DNA of 64,000 nt, taken from Sanderia malayensis (lineage: Eukaryota; Cnidaria; Scyphozoa; Semaeostomeae; Pelagiidae). Both the position numbers and the translations under genes were made by a program. Below, in pieces: positions 46,167 through 57,345 of the stretch (position 1 is its first letter; each line of letters starts with the position of its first letter). Under the pieces are notes generated by a model that did not search any database, was not told where the DNA came from, and saw only the letters and a list, made by a program, of their open reading frames with translations. The stretch spans positions 2,594,743-2,658,742 of the forward strand of contig RQOL01000374.1 in the NCBI GenBank assembly GCA_013076295.1, given 5' to 3'.

Positions 46167-47371
46167 TATATATATTAGAAATCAATTTGTAAAAATATTT
46201 GAGATTACAGTTGACAACTGCTATGTTGAACTCCTGAAAGAAATGGAGGTGGTTTGTGAAAAAAAGTTTTAGTTAACAGTAGACAGTCTTTCGAGGGCTT
46301 TCAGACCATTTTAGAGAATAATTTGTGGATGTGTGCAATACTGCTCTTGGGCGAGTCCAAATGACATCATTTCAGTAACACTAACACTTTAATAACATAT
46401 ACAGTTGACAACTACCATGTCAAGCCCTGGAGGAGAATAGAAACTGGTTTTACAATTTCTTTCTGCCTCTGACGTACTACTCCGATGAGTGTCAGATGAA
46501 AAACTTTAGTAGTTATTATGTTTCGCTATGCTTCTGATTTTCAACGCTTTAAAATGGTTTTAATAAAGCAAATGTTCTGGGTAACAAGAAGTCGAGATAG
46601 TAGATGTCAAATGTAGACAAACATCTTTCATTTATTTATTGAGATTGTGTTAAAATATGTGGAATATGTAAGTTTCAACACAATGGTCTTGGTGTAGCTA
46701 GATGGTTGATCAACAATCACCTTCAAGCTGTTCTTTGTGGCATCAAAGTCTTGAAGCAGAAATTTTGTAAATGATGCATTTAAGCCCAAAATGGCTTTTG
46801 CTCTCCACAACTTGAGCAATTATATTGTGCCAATCTCCATGTTTACCTGAGAGCAAATCATACTTTATATTACCAAATTCAGCAATTGTTCTTATTCAAA
46901 TGTATATGATATCAATAAAGCATATCAATAAATATGTTTAGCTTTGAACCAATATACCTACACAACTACAAAAAATGCATTTGATGGGTACATATCTCAT
47001 TAAATTTAACATACCATTCCCTGATCTGATTCACCTTCATCGTCATCATTATCATCATCATGAGGGTCAAAATCTGTGAGATCTACATCCATACCAACTC
47101 GAGATAAATTGAAATTATTGATTTGTCATGGGCAAATGGTCAACTCTTCTGACCAAAGGAGAAATGTTTCTTGTAGATAAAAGTAACCACATTTAACTGT
47201 TACCAATTAAATGGAATGTGGGTTTCAATTGACATTTTTAGCAATTCAATTTTCTTTAAACTTATGCAATCACGAGCTGGATGAATTGACAGTCACTTGA
47301 CTTGACAAAATTATGTGTATATTGTACATTCATGAGGTGGCTATGAGGATGAAACAGTGTCCTTGTGATAG
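46167..47371. other. No firm gene; weak minus-strand exon-like frames
   Basis: Small minus-strand frames at 46819-46628 and an acidic Asp-rich stretch near 47095-47020 (DDDNDDDEGESDQG) may be exons of an unknown gene that continues to 48.06 kb. No family recognised. Confidence 0.25.
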
Positions 47372-47443
47372 ATGCTTGCCAGGATTTGAACCTGGACTGA
47401 TTCTCTTGCAAAGGAACAGTGCAACCAATTACACCACAATCAT
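47372..47443 (-). tRNA. tRNA-like sequence, probably pseudogene or SINE head
   Basis: A 72-nt minus-strand segment fits a tRNA frame. The acceptor strands ATGATTG and CAAGCAT pair at 6 of 7 positions. An A-box-like TGGTGTAATTGG, a paired D stem (GTGT/GCAC) and a perfect T stem, CCAGG with loop TTCAAAT and CCTGG (B box), are present. The anticodon stem is poor (only about three of five pairs), with loop TTTGCAA, nominally UGC. I favour a degenerate tRNA or a tRNA-derived SINE head. Confidence 0.4.
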
Positions 47444-47582
47444 GTAATATCACAAGGCAGACACATTATGAAATAAGAACAGTTATCATTAGTGTTTGAT
47501 GTACAATATACACATAAATCATATGGTAACTTTGTATAATGACAATGGTATTGTATTGAAATTGTATTATCATGGCCAATAA

Positions 47583-48062
47583 TCAACAGCAAAGTATGAT
47601 TAATAACATATCAATTCCCCAATTAGTATCAAAAAGAAGATGATAGTCAAATATTGAAACCATTAGAAGGACAAATTCCAAAAATATAATTCCTATATCA
47701 AAGGAATCTTCCGTGTAGCTTAAGTCTGCAGCATTTTCTGTGTGAAGCATTACATCATGTCCTGAACTGTTTTCATTATCGAGTTCAGGGAATACAGGAT
47801 CAGCAACAAAAGATGTAACCAGATCACTTTCTTTACTTTTAGAAGGCCTTTTCTTATATTGTACGGGACGTTTTCTTTTACTGATTTTCGATGCATTTTG
47901 AAAACAATATTTTGGAGCATTGTCATGAGTTGAATATACTTTTATTTCAGAATTTGATGTTGCAGGAGTGTAATCATGATGAACTCGGGTGGAACAAGGA
48001 ATATTCTCTTCGGTGTAATCCATGTCGGATACATTGATCTGTTTGCTTGAGGCTACAAGCAC
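47583..48062 (-). CDS. Unidentified ORF, lysine/serine-rich
   Basis: A 159-codon frame. The N-terminal two thirds (MDYTEENIPCSTRVHHDYTP, then SKISKRKRPVQYKKRPSK) is basic and low complexity, followed by an acidic part with VFPELDNENSSGHD. The last 40 residues are hydrophobic and probably read through a splice junction. No domain recognised. It could be an exon of a transposon regulatory protein. Confidence 0.25.
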   Translation of the reverse strand: MLVASSKQINVSDMDYTEENIPCSTRVHHDYTPATSNSEIKVYSTHDNAPKYCFQNASKISKRKRPVQYKKRPSKSKESDLVTSFVADPVFPELDNENSSGHDVMLHTENAADLSYTEDSFDIGIIFLEFVLLMVSIFDYHLLFDTNWGIDMLLIILCC

Positions 48063-48573
48063 AAAATATTTTAATAATTAAAAATACATTACGTGTTTAT
48101 TGTTGCCTGCCATCATCATCGGAGAAGAAAAAAGAACTGATGAACGAACCTCACTTGCAAAAGAAAGATAACAAACTAAATTCCAAAACGAGGATACTTC
48201 GTTGGTTGAATACCAAATTTTGCGATTCTGCATAACTGCCGGTACCAGATGGGAGCGGAAGTGAAAGCCAAAACGTTGACACGCTGGAAAAGGATGTCTG
48301 TAAAACTGAGTCCACCGTCGTAAGTAGCAGAGCAGGATTTTTGCTTGGTTTTTTATTGGTAATAATAATGTTGTGTGGGAAGGTTTGATTTTACTTGCAC
48401 AATATTTTTCAGCCACCTCAAGATTTTTGAAACAATAGTGTGAAAAACATTCAAGTAATGAAATCTGTTGGACAAGCCACTTTCAATGAAAAAAGCTTCA
48501 TTTCGGACTTTGATTATTAGTTTATCAAAGAATTATGGATCCCCTAAAAATTAATGGTGTGTACTACATGCCC

Positions 48574-49843
48574 TTAAAGTGCTAATGCAACAAATTTTTA
48601 CATGATGTTCTTATTTCAAAAATCTATAGATATTAATGCACTGATTAACGTGGCACAAATAAAATTTGCAAATTATGTATACTTTTTTCTCTATTAACCT
48701 TCAAAGTAGGCAATTTTGACCTTTTCCATGCGAAAGCAGAACATCACTGTGATGTCATCAAACGTTGTGTCTGCAACATCAAGCAGGCTTTTTTCTATTG
48801 AAATTCGCCATGTCGAGCTGTGAGCAAGCACACACATAACGAGTATCTCGGGAGCAAGTAAATTATAGAATTTACATGTCGTAGAGATACATAACGGAGA
48901 CAACTGTACGATTACTCAGTGTTTCGAAAAAATACCGTTTCATAATGTTGCTGCTAGTATTTCAAAACTAATCAAACAGAACAAGATCTTTTTAAGGAGT
49001 TCAGGACACAGACAACATTTGCACCCACCGACCAGGATAGCAGGATTTTGTTCATTATAGCTCTCAATTTTGCTTTGAAGTAAAGAGAGATATTGGGAAA
49101 TATTTTAAAGATGAGATTAAAGCTAAAATCAAACGCTATTCCTGCAATAGAGGCAGTAAACAAGCTCGTAACCCAAAGTGTGACTCTCGCCTTCTTTACT
49201 TGGGCCTAAGCACTCACCCGCGGATTGGTTAGGCCCGAGCCGACCAAAACAAATGTCAAACGATTTGAGCTTTTTGGTGTTTACTCGAAGGAATTTTAAT
49301 TTATGAAGTCTCTACAAATAATTCAATGTCTGTAATTTTAAGTTAAATTAAGTTATTACAAAAAATAAGACCTGGGATAAGCCAAATCAGGGCTATGTGT
49401 CATTCCACAGCAACTCGAAGCAACAATGGCGACGCGGGATGACGTCACATTTTTTCGAAGGTACCCATTTTCAAACTTAAATTGTGTCTCTAACTTTCCA
49501 CAAAATGACACAAATTGTTTTTAGAATGACGGCTAAAAAATTCACCCTTATAGTGGTTCAGCCGGAGCTCAAATATTCCCACCCTGAGTGGAACTATTAA
49601 AAAAACCAGACAATGTTTGAAAAAAGCCATTGAGTTCTATTGGGAAAAATATTTTGGGTCATCACTGTGACGTCACAGCATTGCGATACTTTTGGCAAAA
49701 GGTGGCCTGATTCAAGGTGAAGTTAAAGTAACTTATACTTGTCAGATGCACGTCAAAATTGCATCAATCTGATCAGTACATCTTTGGCTTTTATTTAAAA
49801 TAGAAAAATTGATATGTCAAATTTCGTTGCATTAACACTTTAA
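48574..49843 (-). mobile_element. Non-autonomous ISL2EU-related element, complete, 1.26 kb
   Basis: Flanked by TTAA on both sides (48574-48577 and 49840-49843), with termini AGTGCTAATGCAAC and AGTGTTAATGCAAC when read inward. 48578-48790 matches the right end of the 5.9-kb element. 49430-49839 matches its left end, including GACGTCACAG and GGTGGCCTGATTCAAGGTGA. The middle (about 48790-49420) is absent from the large element but shared with 18790-19190. This is a separate deletion subfamily mobilised through common ends. It carries no genes. Confidence 0.78.
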
Positions 49844-50104
49844 TTTTTTTGTGGTCTGAACTGGGTACAAAGCAGAGAAATGTGACAGAATGTTTGAAAT
49901 GTGCTGCTAATGCAAGTCATTGATCATTTTACAGAGTGTGATTGAAATTGCTGATCTCCCAATCTACATGTATGAACTGTCCCAATCAAGGGGTGTGAGT
50001 CCATGCAAAGAAGATTTAACATTTTTTTGAAAATGACTTTGACAGTAAGAACAAGAGAATAAAGGTATCTTTATAACAGCATTAAAATAGCCCACAACTA
50101 CGGC
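49844..50104. other. Spacer
   Basis: No recognisable feature. Confidence 0.3.
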
Positions 50105-52260
50105 CTTGCAGCCATTGCAAAATCCTGCAAGAGCATTTTGCTAGCAAAACAGAGGGTCTTACCAAAGAAGCAACAGATCTACAAGATGCAACTAATTGTG
50201 GCAACGATCCCTCAGAATCCAGGAGAGTTTCATTCTGTTTCAAAAAAAAGAATTGCATATTCTCCCACTGTTTTTAAGTATGCCGGCTATTCTGAGGAGT
50301 TCTTGCTGTTCAAAAATGCCAATGAAACTGGAAATGTAACATTAAGCCCAACCGTTGTCAGTAATTGCGACTGTGGATGCACGTGGTTGGAAAGAAACTT
50401 GTTAGATGGAAATATTCAAAGTTACATACCGATATCAATGGTAATTAGTCAACAAATTCCAATAACGATCAAGTTCACATATCATTAATAGCAAGAACAA
50501 TGATCATCTTGATCATAAATGTGACATCATAAAGGCAATGTTTTCCCAAAACTTAATATTACTCAAAATCATTTCAATTGATAAAATATAAGAAAGTTCC
50601 ATTTTCAGCTCTGTTATTAGTGGATCTTCCAGTTATCAATTTGGTATAAAATTTTTATCTCTGTTTCTGTAGTACTGCGTTATGAGTGGCCGAGCTCACA
50701 GTGCTCAAAGTGTTTGTTATACAATGGGAATAAGGATGGACGTCTTAACATGGGATCTTACTTGGTAACTCATCGTCTAAGGAGAAATTTTCGAAATCAT
50801 TTTCTCAATAATGGGTAAGATATGCAAGATAAGATGGATAAGTAAGATGCATTTTCGTGTATTGCAGTATGTTGTATGTATTAGCACTTGCATCAAAGAC
50901 AAGAATATCTCCCTTCTCCCGGCAACGCAACATATTCTGTAAAATGCTTTTACCCTGGGTCTTAGAGCCTAAAAACAAGATGATCCAAAACAAGATAAAA
51001 AGGGAGCCCCTATTTTTGAATTATTCCTCTTTTTTTATGTCTGACGTTCTGGTACCCAGGGTACACAATTGTGATGCCAAGTGGGAATTCCCGTAGATCA
51101 TGGTAGTGAAAAATGTTGTGCATTCATTGTTATTTCCTGTAAGAACAGAAAATTTATGCAAGAACCTTCCCAGAAAAGTATCAAAATAGAAAATTGTCTG
51201 TTTTCGTCCACAGACAACCTATGCTTATTTTTTAGAGGCTCGTTACTGGAGAGTTACATTGATCTTGGATTTGACAAAAAGTTCATTTCAGCTCTGCTCA
51301 GCTACAAAAAATTTCGTGATACTTGGTACTGGTTCTCAAAATTGCTGGATATTGACTACAGTGAGGAATCACTTGCAACATATAAATATCCTGACATGAT
51401 GTGTGATGCCCCCTCACTTGGCTTCCGAAAAGATCTTGTCCCCTGGAGTGAGTTTTTAAAAGATGTTGCAATGTGAAGAGAAAACTGTAAACCTGTTCCA
51501 CAATTAGGGTAACTTTTACATTCTCTTTGTAATCACAAAAATGCATTGTTATGACCAAAGACCAAACTGCAATATAACAAAATGTATTCTTCATTAAACT
51601 ATAACAGAAAAACAGCATAGCTAATGGTTATTTTGGATAACCGCCTTTGTAATTTGTTATCATTGCAGTGACTTTAAGGACAGAGTATACATCCCTGACG
51701 CAACAACAAGAAAATTAGTGAAGCGATATGCAGCTGGCAGCACAAAGAATATGTTGAGCGAGCAAGACTACAAGAAAATGCAAGTCAATCTTACCATCTG
51801 CCGGCCCGAGCTTCAACAATTTATCACAGAAATTCAGAAAAGGAAAGTAGTTCAAACTTCTGTTTTTAAAGGGCCAGCGGAACGGTCAAGCTTTATTGGT
51901 GGCTTAGCTGAAGCCTGTCCCATTTCTGGGTTTTTGCATCCGGACGATGATATTCTTGCTCTGGTTGAAAAAATATCAGAAGGTCACCCAATATACAACA
52001 ATCCCCAAAATCTCCAACTATTGCAATTAAAGTTTCCCATTCTCGTTTCATTGCGCCTTGCAGTTAAAAGCGTGTTCGCCTCCGATGCAATAAAGAACGT
52101 TTTAAAGTGGATGGTTAATATTGTACGAGACATCACCCCCTTGACTGACTTACAATTTGCAGCTTCTCCTGGTCAAAAGGAAAGAATATTAAGCCACTGG
52201 CCAAACCTACCAAAATTATGGGAAAGACACGTGCGATACGTGTTGCTACAGGTTGTGTAA
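50105..52260 (+). pseudogene. HMGXB3/KDZ-related gene fragment (4 exons seen)
   Basis: Exons: about 50105-50440 with CDCGCTWLERNLLDGNIQSY; about 50671-50813 with QCSKCLLYNGNKDGRLNMGS then YLVTHRLRRNF; about 51222-51470 with DTWYWFSKLLDIDYSEE and MMCDAPSLGFRKDLVPW; and about 51671-52260, ending in a stop after WERHVRYVLLQVV. The CGC.W......G..Q.Y.PI, CLLYNG..DG.LNMG.YL and WY.F.KLLDIDY blocks, with D...LGFRKDL, recall a family in invertebrate genomes annotated as HMG domain-containing protein 3-like, which I believe is related to KDZ transposases. The family normally continues well past this point. A Helitron-like copy begins 150 bp downstream, and no later exons were found, so this is probably a truncated copy. 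Confidence 0.45.
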
Positions 52261-52410
52261 CACACCCGCTGGGAAAACGAACGCCCAACAAAACAAACGC
52301 AATAGAATCACGAGAGGACTTCTCCCTAAAAATGTGTATCCTCGTGTGTCGTTCACTAAAGAAAACCAATTCGTACTTGATAAATCGAATAAATGCATAC
52401 TCTAATGATA

Positions 52411-53458
52411 CTAGGGGTCATCACTTGCTTCGCTCGTTCGCCCCAGCCCGTCAAGGAAAAAAGCTTAATCTGGTTGGTGCACTTTGTGCGCTGCATTCGC
52501 TTCGCTCATGCCTCTTTCAATCCCACGTACAATGGGTTAGCTCGCTACGCTCGCCTGTCTATCTATTATCAAGAAACATTGACTGATAGGGCGCACTTCG
52601 TGCGCTGCATTCGCTTCCCTCATGCCTCTTTCAACCCCACGTACAATGGGTTAGCTCACTGCGCTTGCCTGTCTATCTATTATCAAGAAACATTGCCTGA
52701 TAGGGCGCACCTCGTGCACTGCATTCGCTTCGCTCATGCCTCTGCCTACTCCTCTTGCAACAGTTTGGCTCGCTTCGCTCGCCTGATAACCCCTTATCAT
52801 AATTTGTTTGTTAAAACTTTGGGCTTGTTTGCATTAGGCCTAAGTGTCGCAAGCATGCCAAAGCAACAATGGCGGTCGCCTACTACCTAAACTACAACTA
52901 TCTCACTCAAAAAACAAAAAAAGCTATCACCCGTGTTCTCAATTGTCTCCTGTAATTTTCCAGAGGTCTCTCAAACAATTAGCAAGTCTTTACAAAGATA
53001 ATTCAGGTCGTGAAACACTTTGAAAGGTGCCCAGTTATCCTTTGTGTTGAAAACAAAAACACACGTCTTCTCCAAAAGTACCTGCTGTTCAACCCGAGGG
53101 CAAATTTTCATGATAACGAAAGCGGATACCTTGTTCAAAAATGGAGTTCGCGACGCGAATTTGGAAGTTTCGTCATTGTAAACCGTAGTTATTTCGTGAT
53201 AGCACAATTAGCAGAATAATTATTGGAAAAGCTCAAAAATTTCGGACAAGATCGAAAAACAAAATCCATTCCTCTGGTTAAATTGATAAACTAAACATTC
53301 AGTGTGAATTTCATTGCCATATATCCACATACAAAAAAGTATTTGAGCTCACATGGTTTGCCGTTTCGGCCCATTGTTTTTCAGCGCTCAACCTATTGTT
53401 TCGGGTTGAATCTATTGTTTTTGGCAAGAAAGTGCGTCATCACGTGACCTCGGCAGAA
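52411..53458 (-). mobile_element. Helitron-like element, copy C
   Basis: On the minus strand it runs from TTCTGCCGAGGTCACGTGAT (53458) to GACCCCTAG (52411), with A before and T after. It has about three of the long units containing TCTATCTATTATCAAGAAAC and GCGCAC-TCGTGC words, not an 88-bp expansion. It is 1048 bp and more diverged from A and B in the 5' block. No coding capacity. Confidence 0.7.
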
Positions 53459-53471
53459 TGGTAATATTAGA

Positions 53472-54180
53472 TTGAAAGGAATTAATCTAGCGTTGAAATG
53501 GAGTGAAACAGAAGTGGAACTTAAAACTGATTTAGCTACTGTTATAGGATGGATAAAGACTGTTATTAATAATGACAAGAGAGTGAAAACAAAAGGAGAG
53601 TCGGAAATGGTTATAAAACGTCAATTGGGAATATTAAAACATCTCCTCGAAGAGTTTGATGTTACTCTTCATGTTTTGTTTGTCCCAACCCAGAAGAATA
53701 GCACTGATAAGTTGACAAGGGTGTGGAAGGAGTGGTCAGAGCTTGAAAAGAATGCACAGATTGGTTCCAATAGATGTTGTAGCGGGCTAAATATACGTGA
53801 AGTACACAGCAGGCACCAGATTGATATAGATAAGACACTATATTTGGCCAGAAAAATTGATCCCTCAGTGACAAAACAGAAGTAAAAGAGGCAGTTAAAT
53901 AATGTGAAATGTGTCAGTCAATAAACCCTGCTCCTGTAACACATAATAAAGGTGAAATTGGAATTGGTAAAAATTGGAAGCGGCTAGCAATTGATATCCC
54001 ACATTATAGACAAATTTGATATTTGACTATGATTGATTGTGGTCCATCTCGTTTTGCAATATGGAAACAAATTAGCGGCGCAACAGCTCGTAAAATTTCA
54101 GGTGTCCTGAATGAAGTAGTAGTTATAGAGTTGGGGCTTCTGTTGCTTTGTCCATTAAAAAAGTTTTTTTAAAGATTGCC
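53472..54180 (+). pseudogene. Gypsy-like retrotransposon pol fragment: RNase H to integrase
   Basis: The frame 53472-53885 begins in an RNase H-like end (TDLATVIGWIKTVINNDK, then HVLFVPTQKNSTDKLTRVWK) and runs into the integrase zinc finger, with His residues in VHSRHQIDIDKT followed by LARKIDPSVTKQ. The Cys pair CEMCQSINPAP follows after a frame break near 53883. The integrase core is seen at about 53960-54060 (WKRLAIDIPHY, MIDCGPSRFAIWK), with a stop between. Both ends are lost and there are at least two lesions. Gypsy-type assignment is by motif memory; BEL/Pao is less likely. Confidence 0.65.
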
Positions 54181-54871
54181 TATAGGTAACATAGTTTTTA
54201 TACTTTTTTTATAACTTTTTAAAATTTTTTAAAATTTTCCTAAAATTATTTATCTATAGGCAGTATTTAGAAAAAAAACCCCCAGGGAAACTTATTAATC
54301 AAATAATTTGAGAATAAAACAAAATATGATTAATGTTATCTCAAGAAATTGGGCGGTTAACCTACCGGCCCGGATTCTTTGAGTAGAGAAAGGCATTTAC
54401 GATCGGTGATTCCGATTCCAAAAACCATTCCAGCCGGTACACCAGGCAGACTTTAACCGGACGGTTAAACTGCAAAATAATAATGAAATAACTAAAAAAA
54501 CAATAGAGGGTAACAGGGAGGGAGGGATTAATTGTGCTATTGCTATGAGCTCCAGCCAATAATGATTGCATAGGCTGCTTACCACACAACTATATGCCTT
54601 AGGGTGTAGTCTAATAATAGCTACTTTTTGCACATGTGCGCCGTTCAACAAATCAAGCCGCACGAGACTGACTGACGGACAGTTCTAATGGGCTCCCCAG
54701 GTCTCACTGGTATGTTGATAAGCTGTGTATGGCAGCTTGCATCCGACTTGGAAAGCAGATACAGTGTATTGGCAGCCATGCAATAAGTCAATTATCGTTC
54801 GAACATTAACCCTGCTTAATTTTGGATTAACCAGCATTAAAAGACAATAATACTAAACCATATCAATGTAG
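54181..54871. other. No gene recognised
   Basis: Poly(A/T)-rich tract at 54160-54300, then mixed sequence. Overlapping minus-strand frames of 75-88 codons near 54362-54663 are hydrophobic and unsupported. Confidence 0.35.
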
Positions 54872-55357
54872 TCATACCTCCATTAGGCTCTTTGATACTA
54901 TTAAAAAAATTACGAATGCGTCCCAACCGTTGTTCTGGTCTATCCAATTTAACAATTTTTGCTCAAAATATTGAGTGATCCGGGTAATAATTTTAGGTAC
55001 ATAATTAAGCAAGTCTTCCCTTTTCGCGCAGTTTACAGTTATGGTTGCTCCAAACGCAAGGAAAGAGACAATTCTACCCCAGTTCTTACCAGATTGAAAA
55101 ATCTTATTAGATATGGCTATAAATGTAGAATACATAGTATATTGAGTCACGGATAGCTTATTACATATACTACTGTAGAATGGAGGATTATGATTGACTA
55201 TTCCATCCACAACTTGCCTAACCTTAAGACAAGTAGGTGAAGGACAGTCGTTTATATCATAACCACCAAGAAAAATGTTATCTTTCCTAAGTTTGTAACC
55301 TATATAGCCTTTTACAATAATATTAGTAAGATTAACAGTTATATTCTGAGCTTCCAT
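54872..55357 (-). CDS. Bcl-2-like apoptosis regulator within the viral-type block
   Basis: A 161-residue frame with both diagnostic Bcl-2 homology regions. BH1 is around residues 86-103, with the NWGR core at about 92-95 followed by a hydrophobic helix. BH2 is around 137-148, with W-I-x-x-N-x-G-W spacing. A BH3-like L....V.D stretch lies near 44-54. The length and order fit a compact Bcl-2 fold. No strong C-terminal membrane anchor is visible; the tail ends in a short hydrophobic helix. Bcl-2 proteins bind BH3 helices at mitochondria to block or promote cell death, and virus-borne ones usually block it. The frame is intact. It is the last gene of a minus-strand row that includes virion-type genes, so I read it as a captured viral gene. 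A host gene next to the block is the alternative. Confidence 0.7.
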   Translation of the reverse strand: MEAQNITVNLTNIIVKGYIGYKLRKDNIFLGGYDINDCPSPTCLKVRQVVDGIVNHNPPFYSSICNKLSVTQYTMYSTFIAISNKIFQSGKNWGRIVSFLAFGATITVNCAKREDLLNYVPKIITRITQYFEQKLLNWIDQNNGWDAFVIFLIVSKSLMEV

Positions 55358-55439
55358 TATGCTTATTAGAATATTAAAATTAATTTTTTTAATAATTTTA
55401 ATAAATGTTAGTTTTTAAAAAATTATAGAAATTATTAAT

Positions 55440-55640
55440 ACTTTCTAGAAACTTCATCATCACTATTAAGTAGACATTCATCATTAATAAATTCTTCTCT
55501 TGGGAAAACACGAATTTTTTAAGCTCTAGGTTTAATACAAGCACCATAAGTACCAAGTGAGATACCTGACCATATAGCCATTATACTAACAGAGACCATT
55601 TTGGTAAAACATCCTTGTACTCATTATAGAATAGGAATTA
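55440..55640 (-). pseudogene. Small frame with internal stop, viral block
   Basis: A roughly 60-codon minus-strand reading starts near 55596 with a glycine- and serine-containing hydrophobic segment and continues to about 55440 with acidic residues, interrupted once by a TAA. Its position between the minor virion gene and the Bcl-2-like gene suggests another small viral protein. Family unknown. Confidence 0.3.
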
Positions 55641-56010
55641 TACAGAGTTAGACTTCAAAAAGACACATATATCTCTGTTATGACGCGAAGTTTCACGCAC
55701 TTATGCGATCATCAGACAACTGATTAACTATTCACAGAAAAATGTTTTTATGGAATTTTAAAGGATTTTTGCACTGAAAGGATTATAATTTTCATTGTCC
55801 TGGGGTGTTAAATGTTCGAAAGCTACAATTTATAGTTATAATGCTAGAATTTGTTGTTGTGTCAACACTTGTGTCACGAAATTAGTTCTGATCGTCTATT
55901 CAGTATATGTGTTTTGTCGGCGTTTATGATATGTAGTTTTTCGGTTAGGCAGATTTTGCAGCGTTTTGCTTCGTTTGTGCAGGCGGTGGCTTGGGTGGTG
56001 ATAGACCTTT
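55641..56010. other. No gene recognised
   Basis: Spacer within the viral-type block. A plus-strand frame (55851-56081) is hydrophobic and antisense to the expected coding direction, and is left out. Confidence 0.35.
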
Positions 56011-56481
56011 TCAGAAACTTTTTATTTTTAAGTATTTCGTCCAATTATCTATATCAGAACTTGATATGGGAGTGTTTTTAAATTCAGGTTTTAAAAAATC
56101 ATACCAAGTAAGGAGGTGTTTTTGAAGGAACTGTTCTTTCCTAGGAGGAGATCTTCTTCTTTTTGCTTTTTTTTTTTTCATTCCACAACCTAAAGCATTT
56201 GTTGAATCATCCCAAGAACTAAACAAAGGAGGTGTCATATAAGGTAGGAACTCATTAGAATAGGGTTTGCTTTGTATACCTGAACCAGCTTTTTTGGGTT
56301 GAGGTGGTATTTTATTTGGATCAATTATTGGAATATTATAATCTCTATTCTGCATATTTCCACCAGTTAATGCTTTTATAAGCATAGAGATACCAATTGA
56401 AGCTAATAGTGATCGAAGGAATCCCCCGCGTTGTTTAGGTGTTGGTTTAATCACTAGTTGTCCACCAGATTGAAGAGCCAT
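56011..56481 (-). CDS. Minor virion protein-like, 156 residues
   Basis: An uninterrupted frame. The N-terminus holds a glycine-flanked hydrophobic helix after a basic stretch (GGFL at about residues 19-22 followed by LLASIG), a pattern seen in small adenovirus-pX- or pVI-like minor proteins of Polinton/adintovirus-type elements. The middle is proline-rich, then there is a KKKKAKRRRSPPRK cluster (about 102-115) and a C-terminal part ending in a short aromatic helix. The function is not proven; the protein is likely a core or membrane-active capsid component. The C-terminal 40 residues may represent a second small protein fused in frame, since in related elements the equivalent segment seems to stand alone. 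Confidence 0.5.
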   Translation of the reverse strand: MALQSGGQLVIKPTPKQRGGFLRSLLASIGISMLIKALTGGNMQNRDYNIPIIDPNKIPPQPKKAGSGIQSKPYSNEFLPYMTPPLFSSWDDSTNALGCGMKKKKAKRRRSPPRKEQFLQKHLLTWYDFLKPEFKNTPISSSDIDNWTKYLKIKSF

Positions 56482-56588
56482 TATAATTTGTCCTTTCTAT
56501 TTTTTTGTAAGTAAGGCTTTATGTGTAATTAATTCATTAATATTTTCTTGTGGATTTATGAAGCTACCTTTTTGATTACAACCACCAG

Positions 56589-56978
56589 TCATTCCAGAAC
56601 CAAGAGCTTACCAACTCCAAAATCAGTTAAAGCAGAAAGAGCGCCAGCTGCTACTCCAGGTAATAGTTTTGTAGCCATTGGTAATAATTTAGTTCCTGAA
56701 CTCATAAGAGTAGAAAACAACAAACCACCTTTTTTCACAACGTGACTAATTTGGGCTTTTGATATTTTTAAATCAACACCTTTATTCATTGATTTTGCTT
56801 TTTTAATCTTATTTATTTGTGTTTTTGTAAGAAAAAGTTCATCAGGTCCACTCAATTCCCTAACTGATAGTCGTATTGTAATAGGTGATTTGGTCCTTAA
56901 TGCTTTGGCTAGTTTTTCTTTTTGATTTTTACCAAGAGAAGTACTGTATCTAATATACTCAGTCATATATGAGTACAT
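56589..56978 (-). CDS. Basic virion-type protein, 129 residues
   Basis: An uninterrupted frame with a lysine-rich central helix (LTKTQINKIKKAK at about residues 53-65), a GVDLKISK strand and a KKGGLL turn (about 86-91), then a hydrophobic alanine/leucine tail (residues 90-125). The T.TQ..KI..A...GKG....SK.Q pattern recurs in small proteins next to the capsid gene in cnidarian Polinton-like elements, as far as I recall. It lies about 30 bp from the capsid C-terminal part and about 100 bp from the next gene, in the same direction. It could be a DNA-condensing core protein. The specific role is not established. Confidence 0.5.
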   Translation of the reverse strand: MYSYMTEYIRYSTSLGKNQKEKLAKALRTKSPITIRLSVRELSGPDELFLTKTQINKIKKAKSMNKGVDLKISKAQISHVVKKGGLLFSTLMSSGTKLLPMATKLLPGVAAGALSALTDFGVGKLLVLE

Positions 56979-57011
56979 TACATATTTTTTTTTTAAAGTA
57001 TGTATCTTTAT

Positions 57012-57345
57012 TTATGTTTTAAGTGTTGCTTTTTGATCTTTAACATTAACTGATATTTTTTCTTCATATAGAATTAAAGCATAGAGGGAATATATAGCAT
57101 TTGGATTACCTGACAGCGTATACCATAGTTCTATTTTAATATTGCCACTTTTAAGTTCTTTTTGTTGATACCTTAAATCAAAATAAAGCATTCCATACAA
57201 ACTCTGAAATGACTTCAAATCAATTGTTGGATTAAAGATGGTATTATTATAACCCGACTGATACATCATTAGTGTATGATAGGTTTTAGCAATTTCTGTA
57301 GATGGATTCAATCAATCCTGTGGGTAAAATACACCATTACTCAAT
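57012..57345 (-). pseudogene. Capsid-like protein, C-terminal part
   Basis: The open frame from 57311 gives 99 residues with beta-strand-like alternation (LYFDLRYQQKELKSG, then KIELWYTLSG and YALILYEEKISV). The reading continues upstream towards the LTR element near 57480, with at least one stop in between. It is taken as the C-terminal jelly-roll half of the capsid-like gene whose other half lies at 60.1-60.9 kb. The distance, the shared strand and the intervening LTR element support this, though similarity to a capsid is by pattern only. Confidence 0.45.
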
